DNA from: Myxocyprinus asiaticus
Lineage: Eukaryota; Chordata; Actinopteri; Cypriniformes; Catostomidae
Direction: 5' to 3'
DNA: 64,000 nucleotides
NCBI RefSeq assembly: GCF_019703515.2
Contig: NC_059385.1
Span: 33,509,501-33,573,500, forward strand
Shown here: positions 45,873-57,114 of the stretch, piece by piece
Numbering within the stretch: position 1 is the stretch's first letter
How the letters are laid out: each line of letters opens with the position of its first letter
The notes under the pieces: model-generated
Seen by the model: the letters and a program-made list of their open reading frames with translations, nothing else
The model's database searches: none
What the model was told of the DNA's origin: nothing
Program-made: the position numbers and the translations under genes

Positions 45873-46709
45873 TTACCTTCGGTGCTTGGACCCCTAAATA
45901 TAGCTGCAAGCGGCAATCATCGGGGTCCAATCACATGTGAAGAAATAAACAATATAATCAGAATTGACAGAAATGATCCATTGGATGCTAAATAATACAA
46001 ATTGACAGAATAGATCCTCCCTAACCTAAATTTGCTGAAAATTGTATACCAAAATTTTGAAGCTGTATAACATACATAAAGGAATCATCAAATTAATCCA
46101 TACAACTCCACTGGTTGAATCCATATCTTTTGTAACAAAATCATTCAAAAGTTATGGCCCAAAATGTGATTTTTGTTTGTTTTATTTGTTTTGTCTGAGT
46201 CAAATGAACAAAACCGGAAGTCTCTACTATGTTCTGATGCAGAGATATATGTTTTATTACTTAGTTGCTAAGGTAGCCCTATCTGGTTGCTACGCAGTTA
46301 CCAAGGTTATACTCAAAATGCTCCTTGCTACCCTGAGTTAAATGAACGAAGCCGGAAGTCTCTACGATGTTCTAGTGTAGAGATATGTGATTTGTTACTT
46401 GGTTGCTAGGGTAACCCCATCTAGTTGCTACGCAGTTACCAAGGTGATACACACAATGCTCCTTGCTTCCCTGAGACAAATTAATGAAACCGGAAGTCTC
46501 TACGATGTTCTAGTGTAGAGATATGTGATTTGTTACTTGGTTGCTAGGGTAACATCTGGTTGCTAGGCAGTTACCAAGGTGATACTCAAAAAGGCTCCTT
46601 GCTACCCTGAGTCAAATGAACAAAGCTGTAAGTCTCTACGATGTTCTGGTGCAGAGATATGTGATTTGTTACTTGGTTGCTTTGGCAACCTCATCTGGTT
46701 GCTAGTGTC
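45873..46709 (+). repeat. End of one composite unit and start of unit 5
   Basis: ACCTTCGGTGCTTGGACCCC precedes the tag ATAGCTGCAAGCGGCAATC. The end GTGCTTGGACCCC is the inverse of the start GGGGTCCAA(G)CAC of the units, so unit ends look inverted. Unit 5 is cut at 46709 by LTR-like sequence. Confidence 0.7.
46190..46708. repeat. Satellite array A3: four 138-bp monomers
   Basis: GGTTGCTA-type boxes at 46263, 46401, 46539 and 46675 (spacing 138, 138, 136). The fourth is cut by the sequence starting TGTCTGG at about 46709. Confidence 0.9.
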
Positions 46710-47060
46710 TGGAATATTGAAGTCTCTTTTCCCTCTCAGTAAGGAAACTCTCGAAATCAGGAGTTCCAGGTGTCAAAGGTTAGGTTTTATTGAGCAAAGT
46801 CACAAAACCTGAGATGCCAGCTGTTCATCTGACTTTCTCATTCCAGACTCTCATTTTTATACAATTCTGTTATCTTGAAATACCTCATGAGTGCACCTCT
46901 TCTTATTTTTTTATTCCACCTTTTTCTGTCTGACACCATTATTTCACAGAGCCTCTAACTTCTTTTTAATGGTGGAAATCTGGCTTTTAGTCTATTTAAA
47001 AAAATAACCTTTTAAATTAATTTATTATGAAAGTATACATTTTAAGTAAATAGAATATAA
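46709..47060 (-). repeat. LTR-like sequence interrupting array A3
   Basis: It begins TGTCTGG exactly where the satellite stops. On the minus strand it has TATAAAAATG (about 46853-46862) and AATAAA (about 46787-46796) in LTR order and spacing, and ends CCAGACA. The other boundary and target duplication were not found. Confidence 0.4.
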
Positions 47061-48084
47061 CAGTTTAAGCATAATACAGTAACTTTAACTATTGGCTGTG
47101 TTATTCAGCGCCTGAAATCGCAAATCGCAAATATTATTCGAGAGTTTTTCTTGGTATTAGACCTCCTTGGTTCTAGCTTTCGTGGATGGACATGTTTTTA
47201 AAATGTAAATTGGTATTATTAGTTGACTGCCACGTGATGTATGATGGGCATACAGCGTCTTATTCATTGTGAAACTGTGTTTCTTAATGGCATGAATTGC
47301 ACTGAAGGCCTAGACTTAAAATGCACGGGCCGCGGCTATATATGGCCATATACAAGATTTAAATTTCAGACAATGTAATAATGGCAACAGGCCTAATTAC
47401 TGAATCCTCATTTGTGTTTTTAGCTTACAGATTCATTGTATTTCTATTTTAAACTTCGATAAGTTTTATTGCATTCTCTGAGGCAGAAAATTATAATAAA
47501 AAAATAATTAAGGGTCTTTCAATACCCACAGCATTCACATAAATGTATGCTATTTTTGTGTGCCTTTTTTTTTTTTTTTTTTTTTTTTTGGATGCTAACT
47601 GCATATTGAGTTATTATGCACTTAACTATTTACATGTATTTGCATTATAAATGTAATTAGCACAATTACAGAGGTATATAATGATGATTTGTGAGTTTTC
47701 ACTGCTATACAACCCCAACAAATTCAGCAAATTGCATTGTAAAATTTGAGAAAAGCAGCAGCAAATTCAGCCATTTTGTAATTCCAGCTAGCCATATTAC
47801 TTTGCCATATCCTAACTACACCGTAGATTGATGACCAAACTTTAGTTGTGGCAATGTAACTGATTACGTTGTGACAACCGGAAAAGTGAAATTCATGTAT
47901 TCGTTGCCGCAACGTAACTTTGGAGCGATGCCAGTCCGTCATGACGAAGTTGTGGCAACATCGAGGAACAATAGTTGTTTGTTGGTTACCAGTTGGAAAT
48001 CTTTGTTTTTAATGATTATTTTATAGGCGGGCATGCAGTAGTCTAACCTAATTTATGTCCTTATTTTCCCAACATAAAGCTGTA
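47061..48084. other. AT-rich stretch with poly(T), nothing recognised
   Basis: A T-run lies at about 47565-47590. No exon, RNA gene or paired repeat ends were found. Confidence 0.45.
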
Positions 48085-48410
48085 ACACTTAAAGATGGGA
48101 AAGGTGGAAGCTGGGACCGGCTTGACAAACAAATAGACATTTAATAACACTTTTCAACATCCAAAGACACAAAAACACGCACTGCTTTTCAGCCAGCTGC
48201 GTCAAATCATAAAGACATTCAGACACGCGGACAAGTTTCGTACATCTCTCTCCCGTCTGCCGCTGTCTCTTCTCCTTAAATACTCCCGCCTCCCCTCGCT
48301 GGAACGCTAGGCTGGTGTAGCACGCGGGTGGAAGTCATTCGATACTTATCTTCCCGGCCTCTCTCTGCCCAGATGCCACTCGGCTCCGCCCTGATTTCCA
48401 CAAAAGGCTA
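48085..48410 (-). repeat. LTR-like relic, related to 50510-50800
   Basis: It shares GCTTTTCAGC, a TCTCTC...TCTGC(C/T)GCTGTC segment and CTCCTTAAATA with 50510-50800 in the same order. On the minus strand TATTTAAGGAGA would serve as a TATA region. It looks like the LTR of a Ty3/gypsy-type element. The following stretch to 48837 is AT-rich without recognised features. Confidence 0.45.
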
Positions 48411-48833
48411 TATAAACAGTTGATTATAAATAACGAATGCAGACTAAAGGTTAATGAACTTAATTTAGTTAGAAAGAGAACAGAGAACAAAATGCAACAA
48501 TAAAAGAAACTGAGACCTATTGCCCATTAATTGCCACAAAAGACCCTGCACTCTGACCCCAGCTTAGCTAGGATATGTGAAAAAAAAAAAAAAAGAGTTT
48601 CACTGTTTATGTCCAAATGTATAATTTAGACCAACTTAACACCTAATGCATTGAATTACATTTGTTCATTTAATTTAAAGCAATTTTAGGGATATATGAA
48701 AATGGTAAATTACTTCATAACAATACAATTTTCAGATCTACATATTTTTTCAATAAATAATTATATAAAATTATAGCAAAAATGTAAAATTAATCAGTTA
48801 GCAATAAAATAAAAAAATTAACAATCAAAAATG

Positions 48834-48837
<4 letters not shown>

Positions 48838-48923
<86 letters not shown>
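48838..48923. repeat. (TA)n(CA)n microsatellite
   Basis: About 25 TA units followed by about 16 CA units, ending in the TA used as target by the Tc1-like element. Confidence 0.95.
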
Positions 48924-48924
<1 letters not shown>

Positions 48925-48926
<2 letters not shown>

Positions 48927-50505
48927 GGTGCATCTCAATAAATTAGAATGTCGTGGAAAAGTTCATTTATTTCAGTAATTCAACTCAAATTGTGAAACTC
49001 GTGTATTAAATAAATTCAGTGCACACAGACTGAAGTAGTTTAAGTCTTTGGTTCTTTTAATTGTGATGATTTTGGCTCACATTTAACAAAAACCCACCAA
49101 TTCACTATCTCAAAAAATTAGAATACATCATAAGACCAATAAAAAAAAACATTTTTAGTGAATTGTTGGCCTTCTGGAAAGTATGTTCATTTACTGTATA
49201 TGTACTCAATACTTGGTAGGGGATCCTTTTGCTTTAATTACTGCCTCAATTCGGCGTGGCATGGAGGTGATCAGTTTGTGGCACTGCTGAGGTGGTATGG
49301 AAGCCCAGGTTTCTTTGACAGTGGCCTTCAGCTCATCTGCATTTTTTGGTCTCTTGTTTCTCATTTTCCTCTTGACAATACTTGAGAATATAGATTCTCT
49401 ATGGGGTTCAGGTTTGGTGAGTTTGCTGGCCAGTCAAGCACACCAACACCATGGTCATTTAACCAACTTTTGGTGCTTTTGGCAGTGTGGGCAGGTGCCA
49501 AATCCTGCTGGAAAATGAAATCAGCATCTTTAAAAAGCTGGTCAGCAGAAGGAAGCATGAAGTGCTCCAAAAGTTCTTGGTAAACGGGTGCAGTGACTTT
49601 GGTTTTCAAAAAACACAATGGACCAACACCAGCAGATGACATTGCACCCCAAATCATCACAGACTGTGGAAACTTAACACTGGACTTCAAGCAACTTGGG
49701 TTATAAGCTTCTCCACCCTTCCTCCAGACTCTAGGACCTTGGTTTCCAAATGAAATACAAAACTTGCTCTCATCTGAAAAGAGGACTTTGGACCACTGGG
49801 CAGCAGTCCAGTTCTTCTTCTCCTTAGCCCAGGTAAGATGCCTCTGACGTTGTCTGTGGTTCAGGAGTGGAATACGACAACTGTAGCCAAATTCCTTGAC
49901 ACATCTGTGTGTGGTGGCTCTTGATGCCTTGACCCCAGCCTCAGTCCATTCCTTGTGAAGTTCACCCAAATTCTTGAATCGATTTTGTTTGACAATCCTC
50001 ATAAGGCTGCGGTTCTCTCGGTTGGTTGTGCATCTTTTTCTTCCACACTTTTTCCTTCCACTCAACTTTCTGTTAACATACTTGGATACAGCAGTCTGTG
50101 AACAGCCAGCTTCTTTGGCAATGAATGTTTGTTGTGGCTTACCCTCCTTGTGAAGGGTGTCAATGATTGTCTTCTGGACAACTGTCAGATCAGCAGTCTT
50201 CCCCATGATTGTGTAGCCTAGTGAACCAAACTGAGAGACCATTTTGAAGGCTCAGGAAATCTTCGCAGCTGTTTTGAGTTGATTAGCTGATTGGCATGTC
50301 ACCATATTCTAATTTTTTGAGATAGTGAATTGGTGGGTTTTTGTTAAATGTGAGCCAAAATCATCACAATTAAAAGAACCAAAGACTTAAACTACTTCAG
50401 TCTGTGTGCACTGAATTTATTTAATACACGAGTTTCACAATTTGAGTTGAATTACTGAAATAAATGAACTTTTCCACGACATTCTAATTTATTGAGATGC
50501 ACCTG
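48925..50505 (-). mobile_element. Tc1-like DNA transposon, 1581 bp
   Basis: CAGGTGCATCTCAATAAATT at the left and its exact inverse at the right open inverted repeats of about 199 bp (48925-49123 and 50307-50505), which I read as identical. TA flanks both sides (48923-48924, 50506-50507), the Tc1/mariner target duplication. A single transposase gene fills the middle on the minus strand. The near-identity of the arms and the almost intact gene make this the youngest-looking element in the window. Confidence 0.96.
49206..50242 (-). pseudogene. Tc1-like transposase with one frame break
   Basis: The main frame (50242-49361) has 293 codons; MGKTADLTVVQ at codon 13 is the start usual for the family. 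Residues about 15-110 form the paired-like helix-turn-helix DNA-binding domain (CSQTAVSKYVNR, RATTHRCVKEFGYSCR). The catalytic domain shows LFSDESKF for the first Asp, FQQDLAPAHTA for the second and NPIENL for the Glu, with 34 residues between the last two (DD34E). Directly after the Glu motif a short indel shifts the frame, giving a premature stop at 49361. The last 50 or so codons continue in another frame to TGA at 49206-49208. The enzyme would cut and paste the element at TA sites. The truncation removes only the C-terminal tail, so activity is doubtful but not excluded. Confidence 0.93.
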
Positions 50506-50509
50506 TATA

Positions 50510-50800
50510 TGGCAGACCTCTGCCTTTCCTATGGAGGAAGCGGGAGCCGGGTGAACAATCCACATAAGACTTTAATGCCACACTTTTCAATGTAAATCAA
50601 AACATAAACATGCTTTTCTGCACAATAAACAAACACATTCAATAACACTCAACAGCCTTGCTTTTCAGCAGTCACTGTGGCATAGTCACACACAGCTCCG
50701 TGTGTCTGTCTCTCTCCATCTGCTGCTGTCGTCTCTCCTTAAATAGAGAATCTTGTTCTGCCCTGACACCACTCAGCCATGCCCTGCTTGCCACAATATA
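50510..50800 (-). repeat. LTR-like relic, second copy
   Basis: Similar to 48085-48410, as described there, in the same orientation. It ends near a short GATA repeat at 50800-50812. Confidence 0.45.
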
Positions 50801-50813
50801 GATAGATAGATAG

Positions 50814-52210
50814 TAGAGGTGTAACGGTTCAAATTTCTGATGGTTTGGTTTGTATCACGGATTTAGGGTCACGGTTTCGGTACGGTTCGGTATTTGTTAT
50901 GTTCAGAAAAAGAAATATTACTGCCAAACCCAAAATAAATATATTCTTTTTGGTAACAGACACTTCAAGAGATTTGCCCTCATTACAAATCACTATGGTT
51001 TTACAACAGTAACCATAGTTTAACAATGGTATTTGTAGTAAAATCATAGTAACCACAAAATTAACATAGTTACAATACTATAGTAAAATCAAGGTTACTA
51101 TATGGAAACTACAGTATTACTAATGTAAAACAGTGGTTAATTGTATCAAAACTATGATTACTGCCAAGAAAACAGCAGTCATTGTTGGTGACAGCAGTCA
51201 TTGTTATTTCAGTCATGTCTAGTACAAAATTATTATAGTAAAACCATGGTTACTATATGGCTACTAGAGTATTACTGAATAAAACCATGGTTGTTTTTCG
51301 TTAGTGTCCTTAACTAATAATAAAAAAAATGCTCTAATTACCAACTCAACATTTAACTTAATACCTGCATTTATGCTATATTCATCAACATAATGTGCAT
51401 TTTATACTCAACTCAACATATATTCAACATTCATAAGTTGTACATCACTATAGAATGAATAACCTTGCTGTAAAAATGTATGCTAGAAGGGATGTCGTAA
51501 CGCAACATGAGTGTTTTCATCATACGCGGAAATCCCACATCTTCATCGACAGAGTAAGGGCAACATAACTTTGACAAAGAACACCCCAAGCACTTTAGTT
51601 CTTGTTTCATTTTTGTCCGAACTAGCAGCGAATGCCTGTTTAAAGATGGAAGGGATTGTGTCTTTGTGCAGTTTCAGGCTCACCTGCAGCACTGTGCGCA
51701 CCGCGCGCTATATATTCCCAGACGGTGTCAGCGTAAATAAATAATCAAACATCTATGTATTACCAGTATACGGCACTCGCGTTAAGCTATGTCTGCAAAC
51801 AGTGCCTATTTTGTAAATGTATTTTGACCATCGCTGTTTTGACTGACCGCAAAAAGAAAAAGTTCCAGACAGGAGACTTGAATGACGCAGGGGCTTCTGT
51901 CTTGCGGCTTGTTTTCTCAGCATGCAATTTTCAACTTAACACTAATGCGTGCAGAACTGTGATGTCATCAACTGATTTAACATACAGTTAATAGGACAAC
52001 AAAAAGTTGACCCACGTGAAACACAGGAAAATTGTGTCCATCTACAGAGCCATACAGGTGCATTAGCGGAGGTTACGAACTGCCCATGTCTATTTGGCGC
52101 TTTATGTTCTTTGCCAAAGTATATGATCCAGATGCGTTATTAAACTTGAGATGAACTGAGGGTGGTGAACCGTGCGGTTTGGTTTTTTACTGAGAACCGT
52201 TACACCCCTA
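50814..52210. mobile_element. hAT-like MITE, ~1.4 kb
   Basis: The ends TAGAGGTGTAACGGTTC and GAACCGTTACACCCCTA are inverted with two mismatches, followed by matching GGTTTGGTTT-type text. Inside are several inverted and direct copies of ACCATGGTTACTATA-like text (51010-51300). No transposase is seen; frames at 51511-51991 have no recognisable motif. Flanks share only ATAGT. Confidence 0.7.
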
Positions 52211-52605
52211 ATAGTGTAACGTGATATAGTGATATAATATCACATTTATATTATATTATGTATAAATTTATTTTATCAAATAGCATCAAACATATTTACA
52301 TACATAAAAGTTTATCCTGTATAATACACTTCCGTTAAAAACAATTGGCATAATGTTAGCGGACATTTCAGGTGAATAAAGCTGCTAAATATTCAGAGAT
52401 TCAAAAATATTAACAGAACTTCAACTAAGAAGGTAATAATGTTACTTAACCAATCTGATGTGGTTGTTGCATTTTCATCAGTGGACCCACACAATGAAAT
52501 TCATGCTGTTTTTTCTTCAATCATTGGATTGGACTGTCGCTCACATGTCGCATGTTTTAAAAATGCACTTTTTTAACATTTAAAAATGTTTTCACTGTAA
52601 TGTTC

Positions 52606-54536
52606 TGTAGGTTATACTGGTTGTTTAGATCAGTGTTACTAACAGAAATAATTAATAATTATTTATTTAGTTATTAATTAACACTGAAATTAAATAATAG
52701 AATCTAACTCATTAAAGCCTCATATGGGGCACCAGTAAATGTAGTGCGCTACGTTCAGGTTTGGTTATTAGCAATAATTAATAATTATCAAAGATAATTA
52801 TCAATTATTAAAATCAATAGAACATTGATTTGAATCAATGTTAGCTCTTTTAATCCTTCACATCAACAAAGATAACCATCAAATTCAATAGAATATTAAT
52901 TATTATCAAAGATAATCATTAATTATTAAAATCAATGGAACATTGATTAGAATTAACACTAGCTTATTGATCCTTCAATTCAACAATCATCAAAGATAAT
53001 TATAAATTATCAAAAATCAATAGAATATTAATAAGGATTAATATCACAGGGGCACCACCCTGGAATATTAGGTTGTTCTCTTACGAAAATCGACATCTGA
53101 AGAATATCGACCTTCGAAAAGAAACAATGAAGTCTTGAATCCGAGCACTGACATCCCCTGTCAGCATTTGACATAGGTGTATGCAAACCAAACCAAAACA
53201 CTTCTCTTTGAAATATAACAAAGTTTATTTATGCAGTAATATCAATTAATAATCAATACAATGCAGTCAATAAACTTCTGACTTACAACTACAAACTAAA
53301 CAGTGACATGATTAGATATGGTAACCATAATAAGCCTATAACACATGACAGGAAGGTAGGTGTGTGTGTGTGTGTGTAAGTGTGTGTGTAAGTGTGTGTG
53401 TAAGTGTAAGGTGTGACGCGCACAAAATGGCGGACGTGACTCGTGGAGAGTACGTCACGCGAGATTTCCGGCCAGGGAATATGGCCGCGAATGTGGGTGG
53501 AAAGAAGACGGTTAATGGCGTCTGCCCGTTTACCGCGTGTCTCCGCTTGTACAGTAACTTAGGGACAAAGCTGAGCTTTATCACGAAGTTATCTACTAGC
53601 CAAAAGTGTGTGCGAGAATGTTTGTGAGGGGTCGCGTGTGTGTGTGTGGTTAGTTCGAGAGAGAGAGAAAAAAGTGGCGGCACCAAAGATCTCATTCATG
53701 ATAACAGTACATTACAGTAATACCTTGAGTATTATTAGCAGCAATGAGCGGACTCGGCGGTCCGTAAACTGTACAAGCAATAACCTTGATACACAAGAAT
53801 AACACACTGTAATATTCTATCTCTGCCCAGACGTAAACCTCTTACTTGAATCGTTTGAGGACACAGGTAGAATGTGTTTTCCTCCGTCCTTTAACTCTGA
53901 CCCGGTTCCTTGAGGCTCGGGTGATGACGGGAGGCCGTTTCCTCGCGCTGTCGGCGGGCGGTACGGCTGTTGATTCTCGGCGGGCTGGTGGAGAACTCAG
54001 AAATGTCGATTTGATTGAAGATGGAAGAGAAATCTTTAATCTCTTCACTTCTGTAGGCCAACGGATGAAGATGCGAATTGCTCGGCGGTCTCCTTCGGAT
54101 CCGTTAGAGTGTTCGGCTGAACACAGAGTAATCTCAACTCGTCCAGCGAAATGGAGATTGTATGGCTACAGTTTCAAGTCGGACATTACTTCCTTAAGCC
54201 ACGAGGTTGCACCAGAGAGCAGCAAAAAGCTACGACCGTATTCGGTGAACTAAGTCGCTGGAAGCAACTCTGGAAGCATTTCAGAATTATTTGAAGTCCT
54301 GATGATGTCATGTTTGAGGGACGTTCTGTGGTGTGCCTCATCCAATAGGAGTTGAGCGCTCGATCCTTTAGTGAGCAAGGCTTCATGGATCTGTAGTCTG
54401 TTTTGGACTCCCTTTGTTTGATTTTGGCGCGATTTTTATCAGTAAAATTTACGACTAAGAAGGTCGGGCTTGAGGAATGTTTTTTATGACTGTTAGGCCT
54501 GCCTTTGTGTTCTATCTGAACACATGAGGCCCAACA
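52606..54536 (-). repeat. 3' LTR of the provirus, 1931 bp
   Basis: On the minus strand TGTTGGGCCTCATG...CCTACA, with AATAAA at 53224-53229. The AT-rich third (52620-53060) is rich in ATTATCAAAGATAAT repeats. (GT)n lies at 53360-53400. Up to about 53850 it is almost the same as the 5' LTR. Beyond that it resembles the solo LTR at 39.9-40.6 kb more closely. Confidence 0.92.
53846..54253 (+). other. LTR open frame antisense to the provirus
   Basis: A 135-codon plus frame whose residues from about 32 on match the frame in the solo LTR (NVDLIEDGREIFNLFTSVG, then RIARRSPSDPLECS and KSDITSL) with few replacements. It may be a chance frame. Confidence 0.3.
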
Positions 54537-54550
54537 TTCCCCCCTTTGTT
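54537..54550 (-). other. Polypurine tract
   Basis: The minus strand reads AACAAAGGGGGGAA directly before the TG of the 3' LTR, the standard plus-strand primer site. It fixes both the LTR edge and the minus orientation. Confidence 0.9.
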
Positions 54551-54939
54551 CTGAAGAGTTGGTTGTTGTCCAGCATCTTTAGAGCAACTGAAGGGCCGAA
54601 CAGTTCTTGTCGGTTCATAGTAACCTGTGGGTTACGCCATCCATGTATTCCTGATAGGAAAGAGAAATCGTTGCACAGTCCATACAGTTCATTAGAGTTC
54701 ACAGAGGTTTTATCGTCTGGACAGAGATTGAGGCACATCTGGGCATAGAACTTCTAGCTAATTCTAAAACTACATTCATCACACATAAACATTTCAAGTT
54801 ATTGGAAGCACAGCATTAACCATAACACAATCCTTTGTTGTTCTTTGGTCATAACACAAAATCAAAGTAGAACCTGACATTGGTTACTAGGAACAAAATG
54901 TTAGAGGAAAGGAGGGTTAAAGGTTAAAAGGCTTATCCT

Positions 54940-56093
54940 TGGAAATGATTGGGGTTAACCTGTGGGATGGGCTCAGACTGGTGTGTAAAACGCGGCTGTA
55001 TGAGAAGTGAGTCCAGTCTGGCCTGTAGGTGTTGAATGTACCTGTACATGGCGTGTGCAATAATTGCGATGATGATCCAACCACTAAGAAGGAGCCAGAG
55101 GGCAACCAAACTGATAGGGTGTTCTCGGTAAGATGACGATCTGCTTGTGACTATGAAACATAGTGGTCAAGCCAGTCGGTTTGAGACTGAACTTCACTAA
55201 TTCCATCCCTTCAGCCTGAAGATGCTGTTGAAGGGTGTCATCAACTGTGAGGCTGTGACCTCTAAATGCGTCCATGATCTCAATTTCTGCGTCATGATTG
55301 TTGACGTTGAGATGATGGAGGACAATATCGTCAGTGTGCACGATGGCTCTTTGGGGAACCGTTAAGAACACCGTTTGGTTTGGTAGCCTTAGTTTAGTGG
55401 CCTTAGCTTAGTGGCTGTATCATGGCAGTCGTATGACTTTGGTGGCTGGTGTTAACGAGCCAGCGACTGCCTGCTCGCTCTACCTTTGTCTCTGTTCCTT
55501 CATCTTTGATGGACATGCTATCATGACACTTGTTCATGGAATTCGGCTCTTTGGCTGCAGAGGTAGTTAGTCGTCTCTCTAACAAAGGGTTGTGTTTGGA
55601 CAAACCCATTGAATGTCCTTTGTCTTGGTACAGATGTTTAGGTTAGGGATAAGGTAGAGCGAGGGGTCCTCATCATGGTAGGCGAGTGTTGGTGGTGTTT
55701 TGAGGTGAACGTGTGCATTACCTCTCTGAAAACCAACATTAAATACGGACTTTTGTCTGTATATATTCTGCCTTTCTATGATAGTAGATTGAGGATAAAT
55801 CCTATTTCGAGGTTCTGAGGATTTACATGGATTGGACTTGCACTGCCAAGACTATATGCCAGGTGTATCTGTGAAAGTTGCACAACAGAGGTAGTAACAG
55901 ATCTAAGGATTTGTTTGATAAGGTCTAGGGAGACCAGGTAAGCTGGAATCCTTCCACCATTCAGACTGTTGACTGAGGAGCTAATTTCCCTGATGAGGTC
56001 CTGCATTAGATCTCTAACGATACACACATAAGTTGTCTTCTCTGACAAAGTCCCTAAAGCATGCAAAGTGTTATTGATAAGAGCAGAGTGCAA
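54940..56093 (-). pseudogene. Envelope-like gene remnant of the provirus
   Basis: The minus strand between protease and PPT carries broken frames at 56093-55776, 55609-55403, 55371-55084 and 55105-54917. The last pieces (about 55100-55000, in a minus frame) form a hydrophobic segment of about 20 residues followed by a short basic tail, as in a membrane-anchored envelope subunit. Upstream pieces have the helical and beta-rich composition of an ectodomain with few Cys. I have seen similar proteins annotated as uncharacterised LTR-element products in fish. F-type (baculovirus/errantivirus-like) origin is only a guess. Stops and frameshifts make it non-functional. Position next to the PPT is the strongest evidence. 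Confidence 0.6.
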
Positions 56094-56249
56094 ATTTACA
56101 GTGACTATATTACCCTGAAGGGTTTTACCCAGGCCCTGTGATTGTTCTTGTTGGAGTCGTCGTCTCTGCTGGATTTTTGGATGGTGACTTGTCCATCTGA
56201 AGCTGGCGAACTGTTTTCTGGACCAAGTGGTCTCAGTATATCAACCTTA

Positions 56250-56600
56250 GCCCACGTGTCCACGACGGCAGTCAGTGAGCAGAGCCAATCGGTTCAGTAG
56301 GTCCTGGCCAATTAACAGTGGTTCCATATTAATTGGACATATGTAAACAGGGTGTACTAGCATCATCCCTTGAAAGGTAATGTCGATCCACACCTGTTTT
56401 GTGATAGACGACCTATCTTGCATGTAGCTTGAGATGCTTACACTGCAGTTCTGTCTGTAACAGTTTGCCAAGGGAGAGCTTTGCTCTAGCCATCTCTGCG
56501 AAGATGTTGGAACCCATTAGACTTATTTCAGAACCAGTGTCGAGTAGTGCATGGGAGCTGATGCACCCTTGTGTCAGGCGTTGCCCTTATGGAACAGATC
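56250..56600 (-). pseudogene. Retroviral-type aspartic protease remnant
   Basis: The minus strand encodes LLDTGSEISLM with the DTG at 56541-56533, the active-site loop of retropepsins. After a frame change, 56471-56247 continues with a segment containing LIGQDLLNRL, resembling the conserved helix region near the end of the fold. The gene is split by frameshift. It would cleave the gag(-pol) polyprotein in a working element. No RT follows where pol should continue. Confidence 0.75.
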
Positions 56601-57114
56601 GCCCAAGAAGGTCAGAAAAGGAGGGTGTAGCATGTTAGACGTGACTGTTTTGGGGAGCAACTTGGACCCTGTTCTCCTTATCCCGACTTGCAAATTAAAC
56701 TTTGGCGTTAACGGGAGGGGGTACATTGTCTAGTCATACTGACGGGGTTTCAGTGCCGTGTTCCTTTGAGGAGTTCGGCGGACCTGGTGAACAACGGAGC
56801 ACGTCAAGCTTTGTTACTAACTCAGTCAAGCATCTCCTTGTATCCTCCATCTCCTTTCTCAAATCTTGTTCTCTGAGGGGGTTTGAAACCTTTTCTACCC
56901 ACCCACCTTCTTGTTTGGGTTTTCATTGGAACCACGCCTTTCTTTTTGCCGGCGAATATTTTGTCATTTAGGCCTGCCGTGACCTTGGGGGTGTGTCTGG
57001 TCACCCCCCCCCCCTCCTTGTTTTGTTGCCTACCCTGCTGGCTGAGTGATCGGCACCTCTGGGGTCATGTTCTAGCATTCACCTTAACGCGAGGCATTTC
57101 GTTGCCTTCAAGCG

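Larger units (their letters stand above)
43676..45884 (+). mobile_element. Tx1/L1-like LINE, copy B
   Basis: Starts inside ORF1 (matching 20325-20390 of copy A), reaches a palindrome at 43791-43822, then jumps into ORF2 endonuclease sequence. It continues with two larger gaps to the ORF2 stop at about 45830. The 3' UTR is cut at about 45875, before the terminal poly(A) signal present in copy A, so neither end is intact. Confidence 0.8.

Noticed and set aside
51511..51991. Two plus-strand frames inside the 1.4-kb hAT-like MITE
   Set aside because: Neither has BED, hAT-dimerisation or DDE motifs, so no transposase is supported.
53364..53627. Frames rich in Cys-Val next to (GT)n tracts in the LTRs (also 59877-60119)
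   Set aside because: They are produced by the GTGTGT repeat and do not continue into a shared protein.
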